Positions 48,124 through 61,381 are shown, numbered from the stretch's first letter. The stretch: 64,000 bases of DNA from Daphnia carinata (GCF_022539665.2 NC_081333.1:8678971-8742970), one strand, 5' to 3'. Notes: generated by a model not told the origin, from the sequence alone. Numbers and translations: made by a program.

Positions 48124-49697
48124 ATGGCGCTTTATGTATATTCCAAAAGCCGCGTTGATGTTTGTATCCCATTCGCCGAAAAAGAGGAAGACTGTACTGT
48201 GTATGTCATAAAAGTAACTGTAGGTGAAGTTTGGTGGTTGGTGAAACAACGATACAAAAACTTCGACTCGCTTCATCAACAACTAGTTCTTAATCATGGT
48301 ATCCGAAAAGATCTTTTACCAGCCAAAAAAATACTTGGCAACAAGGATCCAGAATTTATTGAGAGAAGACGTGCAGATCTGGAAATTTACCTGAAAAAAA
48401 TTGTTCAGTTCCTTGAAAAAGCCCTACCTCTAGAGGTGTGTTCTTTTTTTGAGTTTGAAGAATATGAAGTGTATTCGCTAGTCAGGAAAATGGCCTCAGA
48501 GCTTTACATTAATGGAGAAACAAAAATTTTGTCTGGGAAAACCATATCAATGAATCCCTTACAGGTAAAGCTGAAACCCAGTAAATCAAACTGCTGGAGC
48601 ACTAGCTAAAGTATTTAAACATATTCTTTTTTTGCCAGCTACATGCTGTAACACAGAAAATACAGTTACCTCGCTCTCCAGTTGAACAGCTAAATCGAGA
48701 GCAAGATTTTGCTCACGTCTTGGACTTTCTGGCCAATATTGAATCTCTTGAAATCGTCGGCAATCGGGATTTCTACAGAAACAGCAATTTAATTTTAAAT
48801 AGTCTCCCATATGATCTCTCAGCTTTTAAAAGCCTAAAGCATTTGTGTTTTAACGGTGCCAACGTCAGCAGCCTCATGTGTGCGCGAAGCTTAAGGAATA
48901 ATCTGGAAACCCTTTCGGCACATTCGTGCGGACTGAAAACAGTTATAGAAGTGCTCGTTTGTGACAGCGTCCACAAAAATCTTGAGGTCAAGGTACGTCG
49001 TACATAATTCGGAAACTGGCACCTAACTTTCGCAGATCTTTCTAATCTTTTTCTCTGTTAGTTTAGATTGATAGTCCGTACGTGTGGCGCGAGTTAATTT
49101 CACTTGATCTCTCCGAAAACAATTTGACAGAAGTCAGTCCTGCAGCTGTCTGTTTGGTTCCCAAACTACGCCGACTATGGCTGAATTGCAATGCCCTTGA
49201 AACAGTTGCCAACCTGTCAAGTTTATCTGCACTCGAGGCGTTGAATCTGTCAAATAACAGAATTCGCCAAGTACCGAATCTCCACACCAAACTGGGCAAC
49301 GTAAAATCACTTTTCCTTGCTCAGAACCGCCTAAGTAGCCTAGACGGACTGGGAAAACTCTACGGTTTAGTGACGCTAGACGTACGTTCTAACAAAATTG
49401 CCGACTTGGAGACAATTCGCCCTGTGGCCGCTTTGCCTTGTCTGGAGGAGCTAACTTTAACTGGAAATCCCGTGACGACCGTCTTAGATTTTCGCACCAA
49501 AGTTCTCACGATGTTTGGTAGCAAATCAAACATTAGATTGACCTAAATGGCTAAATGGTAATGTATTTTTTTCCCTCTCAGGAACCCGTGCCGGTGAAAT
49601 CAATCTGGATAATGAAAAAGCTATGCAAAAAGAGCTGGACACTGTGGCCGTGCTCCTTGCTCTATCAAACTCAGCCAAAAAAATGGTTCTCAAATGA
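48124..49697 (+). CDS. NISCH: Nischarin, short PX-LRR form
   Basis: Four exons (48124-48564, 48639-48992, 49067-49517, 49582-49697) give 453 residues. Residues 1-120 form a PX domain with RYKNFDSLHQQL (phosphoinositide-binding Arg) and the LLPAKK loop. Residues ~260-420 contain leucine-rich repeats (LISLDLSENNLTEV, LEALNLSNNRI, LVTLDVRSNKI). The end, INLDNEKAMQKELDTVAVLLAL, matches the conserved segment after the LRRs of nischarin. Human nischarin continues for another ~900 residues that are absent here. It binds PI3P on endosomes and, through the LRRs, Rac/PAK and integrin alpha5 in mammals. The last intron is 64 bp; missing it leaves a premature stop. Confidence 0.9.
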
Positions 49698-50017
49698 TGC
49701 AGCATTTTTTTATTATCAAAATAACAGCCTAACTTTAAAAGTTAAAGTCATACGTGATGATTCTCCTTATATATGTATTATTCACCTTTGAGTACCGACA
49801 CCTGATTTTCCCTGACCTTTCTGTGATGCCCCCCCGCTTAGACATCTAATGGTTCAATCTGTCCAGAGTTTCCTTGCAACTCTTAAAAATGATCCTACTA
49901 CGATAAGAACCCCTGATAAAGCTAGACTGTATATTCGTTACTCACTTCTATGTAGCCGTTTGTTGAATACATTCACAGCAATTGTTTGCGAATTATTTCA
50001 GCACAGTTAAATTATAT

Positions 50018-50509
50018 TTAGTGAAAGGTATAGTCTTTCTGCATTCGAAAACGAATGGACATTTGCTCAATTCTTCTTAAAATATTCACGTCTCTTAGGG
50101 AAACGTCTATTTTATCAACTGATGGATCGACCACTGTCCCGTTGACCGCCCTTACGCATTTCATTTCACCTTTAATCGCAGAGCTTTTGGCAAGCACCGC
50201 CTGACATTCTTGACGAATATTTGCATACATATAGAATAGTTCCATAGTAGGAAGTTGGAAGATCTGAATAGTTTTTGTCCCTTCAAAGAGCGCAAGAGAG
50301 AAGTTTCTCCTCTACATTCCTATAGGGCACGAGATCTAACCTTTAAGTACGCGGTCCCAGGATGTTTTAACCCGTTTCACAGATCTGCTAACTTCTTGTG
50401 TAGCCAAAGTTGACGAGTCCACCACGAATCGCAAGGCTAAAAATACTTGCTGGTGTTTCCCTTCGTTGATGCGACAACTTCCAGTAAAGCTGCAAAGGTT
50501 CGCCATCAT
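50018..50509 (-). CDS. Candidate two-exon small gene, unknown
   Basis: An ATG at 50509 opens a 53-codon exon (ends VKTSWDR) with a GTACTT donor at 50350. An 82-codon exon (50263-50018) follows a TTCAG acceptor in the same phase, giving 134 residues. The frames join cleanly across an 87-base intron typical of this window. Sequence such as FLALRFVVDSSTLATQEVSR and LFYMYANIRQECQ is not low-complexity. No family was recognised; it could be the 3' end of a larger gene or a relic. Confidence 0.33.
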
Positions 50510-52243
50510 CAAATCGTTTATGCAAAGACGATTTTATCAATGGATAGCAAGAAGAACGATCTCTTATACGGCGAAGTACATTATGCAGTTTTCTATCGCA
50601 CCGGCGACATCCAATGTCGTCCTTTTCGCATTACGAGCAACGATCCTATTCAACTATTTTTCTTAACATTTTTCTTTAAAGCGAGAAAGACTGGGATAAC
50701 TTTTCAATCTGGTCCAACGCGTCGCTATTCACCGGAAGAAATTATTAAGATCCGATTCGAATTGGAAGCTGACGCCGCGTTAATGCGGAATGAAAGATTC
50801 TTTTTTTTTTCCTGAAAATTAATAGCCCATGTGTGTGTTCTGTCGATCAAACCGCTCTATCAATGGAAAAAGTTCTTTCGGCTCATGGCTATTGAATCGC
50901 TTAGAAACCCAATTCATTTGTAAAAGCCTTTCAATTTCTTCCAGCACATCAAGCATACAGATATTTACTATACGTATAGTATATCGTTCGCATTTCCTGA
51001 CACTATTAAATCCCCCCTTTTCATTTTTTTGTTTTAGACATTACATAACTTTGAGTTAGGAAAAAGAAGGAAGATTTAAAACAAAATGTAAAATAAAATC
51101 TTTTTTGTGTCAGGCACTCAAATAAAAGTAGAAGTGGGGACCTTTTGATGTACGCCTTTTGCGTTGACAGTGGGACCAATAAATGAACGACATCACTATA
51201 ATGAGCAAAATGTCTCCAAAGTGTTTCAGGTGCCTATTCTTTGCTTAGTTCTGTCTCTTTCCTCTTTAGCTAATCAATGGGCCGGGAGAATAACGGCAGT
51301 CGTTAACAGCCGTTCCGTCTGTAAGGTAACCGGAACCCTTGAGCATTCAACTAAAAAAAAAAGGGCTGGGCACAGAAAACGAAAAGGAGTGCCGGAAGGC
51401 CTGCTGCTCTGTTCGCTGGAGCAAGACGTTTAGCAGCAGAAGAACTCGAGTGTACATTAGGAAAAGAGCAGATGTTAGAGCATCACACGCTGGCTATACT
51501 CTATCCGTGACATTTAGAGGCACAACGCATATCGAACGCCAAACGCCAGAGGGTTGCAGCATCCATTATGTCGATTGGAAACGAAGAAGGAAGACATCAA
51601 TCATTTGGAAGTTGGCCGTAGATGTACACAAAAATGGTCTACAATGAGCCTACTGCCTATACACCATGACCGACAGACAAGCTGAAATGGCAAGTATTGG
51701 CCCCCTTCTTTTCAATTCGATCGTTTTTCTCTATCATTTTCTCATCCATTCACTACGTAATGATGCTTTCTTTTTCTGCTGTTGTTTCCTACATCACTAT
51801 CAAACCTATATTTTACAGTTCTTTGTTTTAACAATGACATCAGATAAAAATAGCGTTTCTCTTATGTAACGATTGCAGGATGCGCAGTCTTGAAAATTGG
51901 ATCGGTAGATCTACGAGAAAAAAACAAAATGTAATTTGACAAAAGATGCTATTAAATTAACTTGGAAGGCAACTAGGAAGGGACTGCTTCTTCGGCTAAT
52001 GGATGTGTAAGACGAACGAGTAATAGCTGAAGCGCATCTGCGAAGCCACCAGCACCTCTATGGTAACTACATCCTCGCAGTCTGGAGGCTTTTGGGTGCG
52101 AACGGATTCCGCCTTTTATCTACAGTACATTTCTAGTCAGGCAAGTTGCTTGCTTTTTTTTCTTCTTACGATTGCCTGAACCTTCAGCCCTAAAAAACAG
52201 AGTGGGTCTTCTAATAATGCAACTAATGCTCTCTCTTTCTCTT

Positions 52244-52268
52244 TATATATATATATATATATATATAT
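52244..52268. repeat. (TA)n microsatellite
   Basis: About 12 TA units. Confidence 0.9.
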
Positions 52269-53821
52269 CTCATAAATAAATTCCCTCTTTTTTTTTTTAC
52301 TCCGACTAGATGATATTATAAAAGACACCCCGGCCAGCGGCATGTTTCCTCCTAATTGGTCATCACTACCGTCATAACACAGAGCACTAGATATATCTAG
52401 AGGCCACATTGTTATTAGATGTCATGTCGTATACACAACATACACACACACACTGCCTCTATAGAATATGATGTCTTATTCCTTTAGTTTTTGTTACTCT
52501 CTTGCCCCAACGAGTAGACCGCCATAGCACAACGGACTGTACGGGAAATGATTGACGTCCCAATCACCGTCTTTTCCACTTTATCACGAATTGATGATGA
52601 TTAAATTGGGCGAGGGCAAAAAAAAGAGAAGATATTGTGCACAGCCCGTTTGATGAGAACCAAACGACTTCCCCATGTTCTACTCCTAGACACTGATTAC
52701 CCTCATAGACGGCGCTAGGCATCTCTGTTTACTAACGGCAGTCTCGGAGACGAGCCACAATCATCAGAAAACGACAATCATTCCGTAGAAAAGCGCATTT
52801 CTATTGAATTTGTACTAAAAAGTCTATTAGAGAATCCAAGGCAGACGATTGATGATGAAGTTTGGAAGACACCACATTCATAAACCCTGGCAAACAGTTT
52901 GTCACAAAGAGGCACATTGCCAGAAAGAAAAAAAGAAAAGGGGGGATTGCGAGAAAAGATCAAAAGGCTACATGAGAAATCAAAATGGCATCTTAATAAC
53001 AGGAACGCTTTGCAATTCCCGCGTCTTTGCACATACGGATGACTACTAGAAGAGTAAATAGAAAAGAGCAGCGTTGAAATTGTGCAACTTTCCAAGAGAC
53101 AGACTTTACGAGTTGCATTTAGTGGCGTTAAACCTACAACACAAATCAAAAGCAAAAAGCAATAACCCAGAGAAGTTGGGACCGTCTTTTGTCACATCCC
53201 GAGATGGCCCTGTCAAGCCGTTTAAAGAGAAAAATGACTGAAGAATGTAGTCATACGTAATAGTTTGAAGAGGGAAAAAAAAATAAAGTCACGATTAAAT
53301 CATCCTGACTCATTCATTTTCCTCGGGTTGCAGTGTTTAAGTGAACGCATTACAGACGGACGTCCTTGACTCTGTTAACGGGATGTGCAACGGCGCTTCC
53401 AGACGCGGATTATTCAAATAGACTCAGACATCTCTGGGTCGACGTGATCTATTCGAATCTAGTTGTCGACTGCACTTTCTGCTTCTTGTTTTTTTTTTAT
53501 TCTTCCCTTCTTTCTTTCCCACTGACTGGCGCAAAAAAAAAAGAAAAAGCAAAGGGGTGAGAAAAAGCCAACACTTTGTCATTGATGCTTGCCTTTTATT
53601 AAACTGCTCGGGTTTTTTCAAGAAAAACTGCCAGAAATGCAAAGATATGCGACGGATTTGAACGAGCGCCTCTCCCGTTTTATTTGACATCAGCAACAAA
53701 AAGGAACCCGAAATATTTCCTTCCCTTTTTTATTATTACTATTGCCAATAAATCCGCTAAAACATGCGAGTTTCGTGTGCATTTCACCTGATTGAAAAAT
53801 AAAGAAATAAAAGTTAACGAT

Positions 53822-53842
53822 ACACACACACACACACACACA
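53822..53842. repeat. (CA)n microsatellite
   Basis: About 10 CA units. Confidence 0.9.
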
Positions 53843-55045
53843 TCGGTAAATAAATTTCGGTTTTTTTAACGACATGATACGCTTACATTCCCATACGAAA
53901 CGAACGCTCTGATGGCAATCAATTTGATGTTGGCGGGAGCGGCGAAGCGTGTCGATCCTTTCCAAGCCTGCCTTTCCCACCACCTCAAAATCGAGAACAC
54001 GAAGCAATCAAACGCAGAGGGGCTTATAGCGACACTTCCAAGATACAAGCAATACTTAAGCGCAACGATTTACGTAAAAATATAAAATACTGCGCCTGCT
54101 GCATTTCATTCTACGCAAGACCTTCGCTATTTTTTTTGGGGTGGGTATTATTATTGCATCTAACAAAAAAAATATATACAAAGAGCTTAAACGCGTGCAC
54201 AGTTTCAATCACAGCGCCGATGATTGTTGCGCAATTTCCGCTCTTTACATGTAGACGCGTAAGCTACACGCATTGCAATATATATTGCGGTTTTCTCTTT
54301 TGCCTCAAATGTTTGTTTCTTTTTTTGCCTTTACACGATAGGGAAAAGAAAAGCAAAAGCGGATAGTGCCGGAGAAACAAAGTCTTCGGGGGTATACCCC
54401 GTCAACGATATTCCGCTGCAAGTTCTTTTGAAGTCCGCGCGCTCCGAAAAACACTCTTTCAATTGAAAGCGATGATGAAAATGCAGGGCGTATAGTTTAC
54501 ACACGTACTGCATACCATGCCTCCTTCACCGCCTTCCCCCCAAAAAATATACAACCAGAAAGAAAAAAAAAGAGCTTTATAAGTATATATACAGTAAGGT
54601 TTTTTTTATAATATTGGTTTCCTTTCAGGCATCACGAAACCTGCCCTTCAATGATTTCGGCTCAATTGCTTTTTTCTCTCCCTTTCTCTCACGATAAAGC
54701 AGATATTGTTTAGGTGGCGTTTCAATCGTCTTAGTCTTCTATTACTGGTTTTTAATCCGCAATTGGAAAAAGACAAGTGGCAAATATGGTATCGGCTTCA
54801 AAAGTTCGATTATATCAAAGATAAACGCGAAATTCAAGTGAAATGTACTTCGAATTATCGCGACGAACCAGCGTTTTCAATATTAGCATATCGATAAAAG
54901 TATTTTTAGTTAGAGACGATGATGGAAAAAAAGGGGAGGGGGGGGAAAGAAATGCTCAAAATGATAACGAAGGAGTGCGATTCTGATGCTGCGGCATATA
55001 ACACCAAGAGCTCCGGATTCTGGTTGGATGCTACACGACTAGTGC

Positions 55046-55285
55046 CTATAAAAAGGGAAGACCTCAACCGATCAGACACCCAGTTGTTGCCCGACTTTGG
55101 CACGGGAGAAGTCTAGAGAATCGAGACAGAGACGGACGTTGAAGACGAGCGCGTGCGCGTCTAGAACTTTAAAGAAACTTGGCTATTCTTCCAACACATC
55201 ATTTAACTGGCGTAGTATTTCAGTCATTCATCTGCGAGTGCTAAGAATTTGCTTCTCACTTATCACAAGGACACTACTGAAATGG
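55046..55285 (+). promoter_or_regulatory. TATA promoter and first exon
   Basis: TATAAAAAG at about 55047 is followed about 25-30 bases later by GATCAGACAC, an arthropod-like initiator. About 200 bases downstream the sequence reads ATGG directly before a GTAAGC donor, a typical layout for an arthropod gene with a short first exon and a long first intron. The likely next exon is at 60238, which starts after a very strong pyrimidine tract and CAG. If so, this is the promoter of the mucin-like gene. Confidence 0.45.
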
Positions 55286-58093
55286 GTAAGCTCCGCATTT
55301 ATTTGAATTGTAGAGACTGACCGATTCCGTTGCATTGACGTCATCATAAGTACACACACACTAAAACGGATAGGGGAAAAAAATCTACAAGAAAAACAAA
55401 AATAAGAAAGTGTCAGCAATAACACCGGGAATAGTTTTTTTTATATAGCTGATCTCGCTTTTTTCGTACCCTGCGACTTATAGATGCTGAATTATTCTCA
55501 TTGGCTTTTTGCTGTTTGTTGTTCTTGCTTTTGTGCTCTTCCTTTTGGCTTTGTGTCGAGCCAACTGACTATTAGAATATTCAGTTGTTTCGCGCCGACC
55601 GTATCGAACGCCAGAGCAAAACTAGTCAGAATAGAGTAGGATGTAACCCAGTTGTTCAGTGCGTCGGCAGTCGACGACACGCGTGAAAAAAGCGGAAGGC
55701 GAAAGAAAAAAAACAGTGGCACAAGAGAAAGGCAGTTCTGGGAAAGGAAACGATGTCTACTTCGAAACAGTGTCAAACAATTCATTAATCGAGAAGTTCT
55801 TTTCTGAAAAATGAACGCGAAACTAAGACATCATGCGCAAAAGCGATCTCTACCGCACTTTTCTTCGTAAAAAGAACTCTGCGCTCTTTTTCGTTAAACA
55901 AATTTAAGATGAAAATATAAAACAGAAATCAGCCATCAGGCTTTTGAAATAAATGCGTGAACACGAGTACGCATATCGTATATAGAGCACAATTACACCT
56001 CCTGGAAGATCTACAGATTTGACGGTGAGCAGAGCTGAATGCAAAATGGCATGTGCAATACTACTCATTTTGTACTTTTTTTTGGCGCATTGTACTTTTC
56101 ACGTTTCCTTTTATTCCCCCCTCCTCTTTTTTTATTTATTTATTTTACAATGATAGCACCACCTCGTGTATACCCCTTTCTACACTTGGACGGATGCAAT
56201 TCGATTTGTTCCACACGCGAAACGTACAGGGCAGGTACCGGGATCACATTTTCATCGTGTAAAAAGAAAGCTTCTCTTTCGTTCTAACTCAAAACACTCT
56301 CTATCTCTCTCTCGCCATTTGGATGACAACATCCCGTCGGTCGATCGATGTGGCTAGCGCTCAGCACGTTTGCTTTTCGCCGCAAAAACAACCAAGAAAT
56401 AAGAAAACAAACATACAGAAAAAGATAAAAGAAATAAGCTAGAGCGCCCGAGACGTACACACAGTGTGTAAGAAGTCAGCAAGTGAGACGGGCTAGCTTG
56501 CTTTTTTTTTTTAGACTTCTCATGCGTTCCCCCTTGTAGGCTACTTTTCTCTCATGTTTTGGCTCTGAAATCTGGCCATCGTAGCGGATCTACGATATCA
56601 TCTTACAGCCGCCGTTCGATTCGACGAGTTATTTCCTTCTTGCAAACTGCACGAAAAGAGGGAAGTCGGCCAACAGAGGCAAACCCAAAAAAAGAAAAAA
56701 AAGAAAAGAAAATCGAACTCGAATGTCTGTTGGGCCCGAAGGGGGCGATGAAACACGCCCAACGTCTTCCAAATTCTACATCTACACGCACCTAATACGC
56801 ATTCTGCCTCTTCATTTGTTCCCTATTTCTTTCTATACAAACCCGAGGGCTTTAAAAAAAGAACCCCATTCCAAATAAACGCCAATATTTTATAAATGCA
56901 AAATTTGATGAATTTTCATCATCCTCTCTTTCATCTCGATTGCACGTTTCCTCTACGCTTTCAATCGGGATATAAAGATTTACGCTAACGCCGTCGGTCC
57001 TTTGAAAATCCATTTAACGACTCGTCATGTTATATACCTTATTATATTTCTACGTTACGCACAGGTAGATATGATTCCCTTGTTATACTAGGAATTGTCC
57101 TTTGTCCGAGAGATATGTGTTTGCTTATTATTTTTTTTTAACATCCAAGAATTGAAAAAAGAATAATTCGAAGATGAAAATACGTTCCTTTCATCGATTT
57201 TTCCATCTTTATTCTTTTACTTCGCCGACGTATTATTGCGCTGAGGTTATACTCGAAGCGACGTTTGCTCGCATACATATTCTTACCTACGCCTTCGCGT
57301 ATGCAAATTCTGCCGAATAAGACCCCAGCTCCTTTCTGCCAAGTTATTCATCCCGTGCCCAAAACTTATTCTACTCTCGAAACTTTGAGCCAAGATTATA
57401 TTTTAAAAATAAAAAGATTGACAAGATTTATTTCGTTTTCATTTGCCCTTGTGTTTCTCCATCACCTTGTACCTTACCCGCCATTTATTTAGCACCCTCC
57501 AGCCTCTCTCCCCCCCCCCCCAATTGCTTTTCCGCTTGCGCCCGTTTTCCCTTCTTTCTTTCAACTCGAGGGATCCAACGTTCCAGACGCTCGAACAAAC
57601 TGTGAGCAGAACGATGAAAGGCAAACAAAGGGTAGCCGCTAAATCATTGTATATGGATACATCCGTTGAAAAGGAAAGGCGAATACAATAATTTTTTTTT
57701 TGGCTGAAAAACTCGTGAGGCTTTTAAATTCAAAAGGCTAACAAGGCTAATGAACGCCGAGAGTCTACTTTTTTTTACGTGGCATTTCGGATACGAAAGA
57801 GCAAAGTGTATGGAACAATGGCGGTGCATTATAAAATGGAATTTGATGGGTCGATAAATGAGATCTTTCCGGAACGTAGCAAAAGAGAAGCATAGTTTTT
57901 TCAGAGTGGGAACGTTCTCTGGTTGTCTATTGATGGTGAACACACGGCAGTGACAAAGTGGGGGCGAAAGCTCTTTAAAAAGGAAAGTTTCTAGTATCAT
58001 CACTTATGTAAACAAGTGTTCTCGTATGCGCATTTCTTAAACGAAATCATCCAAAAGAGCGTTTAAAGAAAGAGCGAAATTCTTTGGACTCAC

Positions 58094-58183
58094 CATTTTG
58101 CGCTCCAGTCGTCGGATGCTCCATTAGAGGCCAATGGCCTATGCGTACCATCGCCCGTGTTCCATCAATTTGCATACGTCCTT
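58094..58183 (-). CDS. Candidate isolated 90-nt exon, unknown gene
   Basis: On the minus strand, CAAACAG acceptor and GTGAGT donor flank 90 bases that read openly in one phase: GRMQIDGTRAMVRIGHWPLM then EHPTTGAQN. It is symmetric (phase 1 at both ends). The composition looks like real protein. No partner exons were found, so this could be a lone exon of a long gene or a chance frame. Confidence 0.25.
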
Positions 58184-58835
58184 CTGTTTGAGAAAAAACA
58201 AAATTGAGTTAGCATGCTTCCGAATTAAACGCAACAAGCTTATTTCAAATTGTTATCAAATGGAAATTGAAAAATTGATTGAAAAAAATTGCAAAAACTG
58301 TAGGTCCCTTAAAATCGTTCAGAATTTGTGATGATCCAAACAAAGTGGACGTCGACAATAAGGAACCAAATGTAAAAGGGGGAATAAAAAAAAGGACTCG
58401 CCAACTAACAATAAAAGAAAATAAGATGTCGATCTTTTTGTTGTGTCCACCGTTTCGTCCCCGCCTCCCGCACACAAATCAACAATCAATTTCGATCGCG
58501 ACCGACAACAGTAAACCGATTTCAGTCATTTCACATCGGTCGATTTGGTCTCCCTGCCGAAACGATGACGTCAATACACTAGGACCGTCAGTAAAAAAAT
58601 GATTGTATAACAACGACTACCATGTTGTTCTCTGCCTCTCTACGCACACTTGCCAATCTTCTTCTTTCTGTTACATTTCCTTTCTTCCTTTTCTGAAAGG
58701 GGAGACCATCTCTTTCTCTCGATTCTATATACAGTTTATCGTCGTCCGTCGTTACGATGGCCACCTCTCACGACTAGATAGAGCTCTCCTTTTTTTGTCC
58801 CCCCTGTTAGATTATATTGCTACACGTCTAAGTCT

Positions 58836-58863
58836 TTATATATATATATATATATATATATAT
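58836..58863. repeat. (TA)n microsatellite
   Basis: About 13 TA units. Confidence 0.9.
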
Positions 58864-59195
58864 TTGCAACTCCTCTGCGTCGATGTCCTTGGTCTCGGGA
58901 GTTCTATCCTGGCTACTACAATCCCGTCGGCTTTGGCCAGCAGCACAGGAGCGCTATATAACACGCGATATTATTTTCCAAAAAAGAAAAAAAAACTGCT
59001 TTCTATCCCTGATTTGAAAAATGGCTGGCCCTGTAATGGTTTAAAAAAAAAAAGGGAGAGAAATAAACACTCTTTCCATCTTTTCCATTCGTCCTTAAAT
59101 AAAATATAAAAAGCGGGGAAATAAAGCACTGGCCACATACAAATATGATGGAGAAATGGTGAATTCACGACCGTATCCGAGAGTGCTCAAGCTCT

Positions 59196-59199
<4 letters not shown>

Positions 59200-59242
<43 letters not shown>
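59200..59242. repeat. (CT)n microsatellite
   Basis: About 21 CT units, the longest simple repeat seen in the window. Confidence 0.9.
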
Positions 59243-59244
<2 letters not shown>

Positions 59245-60358
59245 GCCCCTTTTTTCATTCGTTTCGTGTTAGCTCAATCCGTTACATGCAGCTGGCGTTG
59301 CTACAACATACTCGACCGAGATTCATTTTCTCTCCCTATTTTTTTTTTTTACTTTCCTCACATGGCTTAAACACACACATAGACCGCTTACGTATTCGTA
59401 TACTGATGTAAAGAAAAGAAGGACGTCGTGGCAAAGTGCTTGAAGCATCGTAATGATTAGAGCAGAAGAAGATGAAAGCCGGGCACGTGTGGCAGAGCCA
59501 CAATCCTCGGAGACTCTCGGTTGCCTGTGTATTAGGAAAATTTCGTAGGTCTTTACAGAATACTCTCGCTGCACTCATATTCATCAATCAGCATTCACAT
59601 ATTGTATCGCCGCCTTTCGCTCCAAACTCTGTGTATACATTTAAGCTCCCTATCTCTACGCACAGGACCGGCCCCCCTTTGTAATAATCCAAACAATCGA
59701 TGGCGGCTGAATTCCGTCTGATATTCTTAGCTTTACAAATCTAGCAAACTCTATACAGATTATTTTCGTGAAATATGTATAGAACAGTCTTGTTACGATA
59801 AAAAAAAAATGAGGCTCGTCAAATATTTTGAACCATCATTTTCTCTCGGTGCTTCGCTACTATTATATCTACGCAACACCCAGCTAGCAGCGATAACGAT
59901 GAGTGATGACTTCTTGTTGCTCTGGTGACACGCTGAGATTATTTGCTTCGTAACCGATGACAACCTTCGATGCTTTTCATTTCTTCCTACGCCCTTTTTC
60001 GCCATTTGACGTGGTAATCGTCTCGTTCGATTCGATTCGGCTTCGCCACGCGTGTCACACGTTCCCTCTTTGTTTTTTCTCCATTCTTTTTGTTATTCGG
60101 CAGCAGCTATGATAATCATGGATCAACCCGAATAAACGTGCCTTTTGTTTATTTTTTTTCGCATGACGAATGACATCGCGCTTTAAAAAAAACGGGGGGC
60201 TTAACGAGAATTTTCTCTTTCCTTTTTTTCTCTTCAGGTTCGAATGACGGCATTTGATTGATCGTCTGAATATTAATCGAGACACGGCTGGCGTGCAAAG
60301 ATACCCCCACACGAAAATTAAGAATTGGCAACATTTCTTTTCGTTTTTGAAACGAAAC

Positions 60359-61381
60359 ATGGCGGATGGGCTGGTTCATTGGATCGTCTTGGCCTTTTGT
60401 CTGACGCGCTTGTCTGGCGAAATTCAAGCCTTCGATGAAATAATGACTAGCCAGCAAGAAAAACACGGTGACAAATTGGAGACAGCCACGACGACGGGAG
60501 TCAACATTGGCCGTGTCGACATCCTACCCACGTCGTCGACTACGCGAGAAGGAACAACAACAAAGTCTCACAATTTGATGGCGTTGCTCAACCCCTCTTC
60601 GACGACATGGGCCCGTAGCGACGAGACGGCCGGTCCAACAGCGCAAACTGTAATTGTCTCAGTGACGGGCGCGGCCGTCACGGCGACTTTGAATGGCACT
60701 GAATTGGCAGACGCAACGCAATGGACGCCCATTGCCACGCAACTGCCATCGACGACCAAAAGCATCACATCATCCGAAATGACGGCGACTGTGCGGACGT
60801 ATGCGGATGCCGAATCTTCCGCAGAATCGTTCGACAGCGCCGAATTTTTATCTTCTACCCCATTTCCAGTGACGACTTCCGTTTCAAAATTGGCGCCCTT
60901 CCCAACTTTGCCCAGCCGACCTTCAACGGCCGACGCTAAAAACAACAATGTTCTTCCATCGGCTACGCTCTCTCCATTTTGGCCTTGGATGCTGTTCATT
61001 ATCAACGGCAATGCAACGGTGGCTAACCGCCGACAGCGCGACCTGGGCACCTACCTCCGTCTCAACCTGGCCGCTCGTCTCGACGCCGATTACAACGTCA
61101 GTAATTTGATTTAAAAGTATAACGCAACGGCCTAAGAACGCATTTCGATTATGACGACGTATTTTGCAACGCATACAGGACGTGGCCATCAACCGGATTC
61201 TGCTGACGCCGCAAGCCATTTTGGCCAACATCAGCGTCGAGCCTTCGCATCTCGTCTACGGCGGAACGGGAGCCGCCGGGCTGGAGGCTCTCGGACAAGG
61301 CAATGTCACCCTGCTCGAGCTCTCCGGTCACGAATTCCAAGTCGATCGCATCATCCGCTTCGACGAGATCGTCGACCAAAG
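60359..61381 (+). CDS. Secreted/membrane mucin-like protein, 5' part (continues beyond window)
   Basis: Two coding exons (60359-61096, 61179-61381) give 313 residues and end at a GTCAGA donor with two bases left over, so more exons must follow. MADGLVHWIVLAFCLTRLSG is a good signal peptide. The next ~180 residues are rich in Thr, Ser and Ala (mucin-like). Residues ~225-313 look folded (RDLGTYLRLNLAARLDADYN, INRILLTPQAILANISVEP) and resemble a SEA-type or similar extracellular module, but I cannot confirm this. The Met was chosen because it starts the signal peptide; an in-frame ATG at 60254 would precede it with a polar stretch. Local base composition is GC-richer than the surroundings. The family is unknown. 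Confidence 0.65.

Larger units (their letters stand above)
50510..55045. other. Gene-poor region
   Basis: Mostly AT-rich sequence with short frames. Simple repeats: (TA)n at about 52244-52268 and (CA)n at about 53822-53842. I could not support any gene here. Confidence 0.4.
55286..60237 (+). other. Proposed first intron / non-coding region
   Basis: About 5 kb of AT-rich sequence with microsatellites: (TA)n about 58836-58863 and (CT)n about 59200-59242. One minus-strand candidate exon at 58094-58183. No other supported gene. Confidence 0.35.

Noticed and set aside
51164-51647. Overlapping plus-strand frames
   Set aside because: No splice-supported structure and no family resemblance; likely chance.
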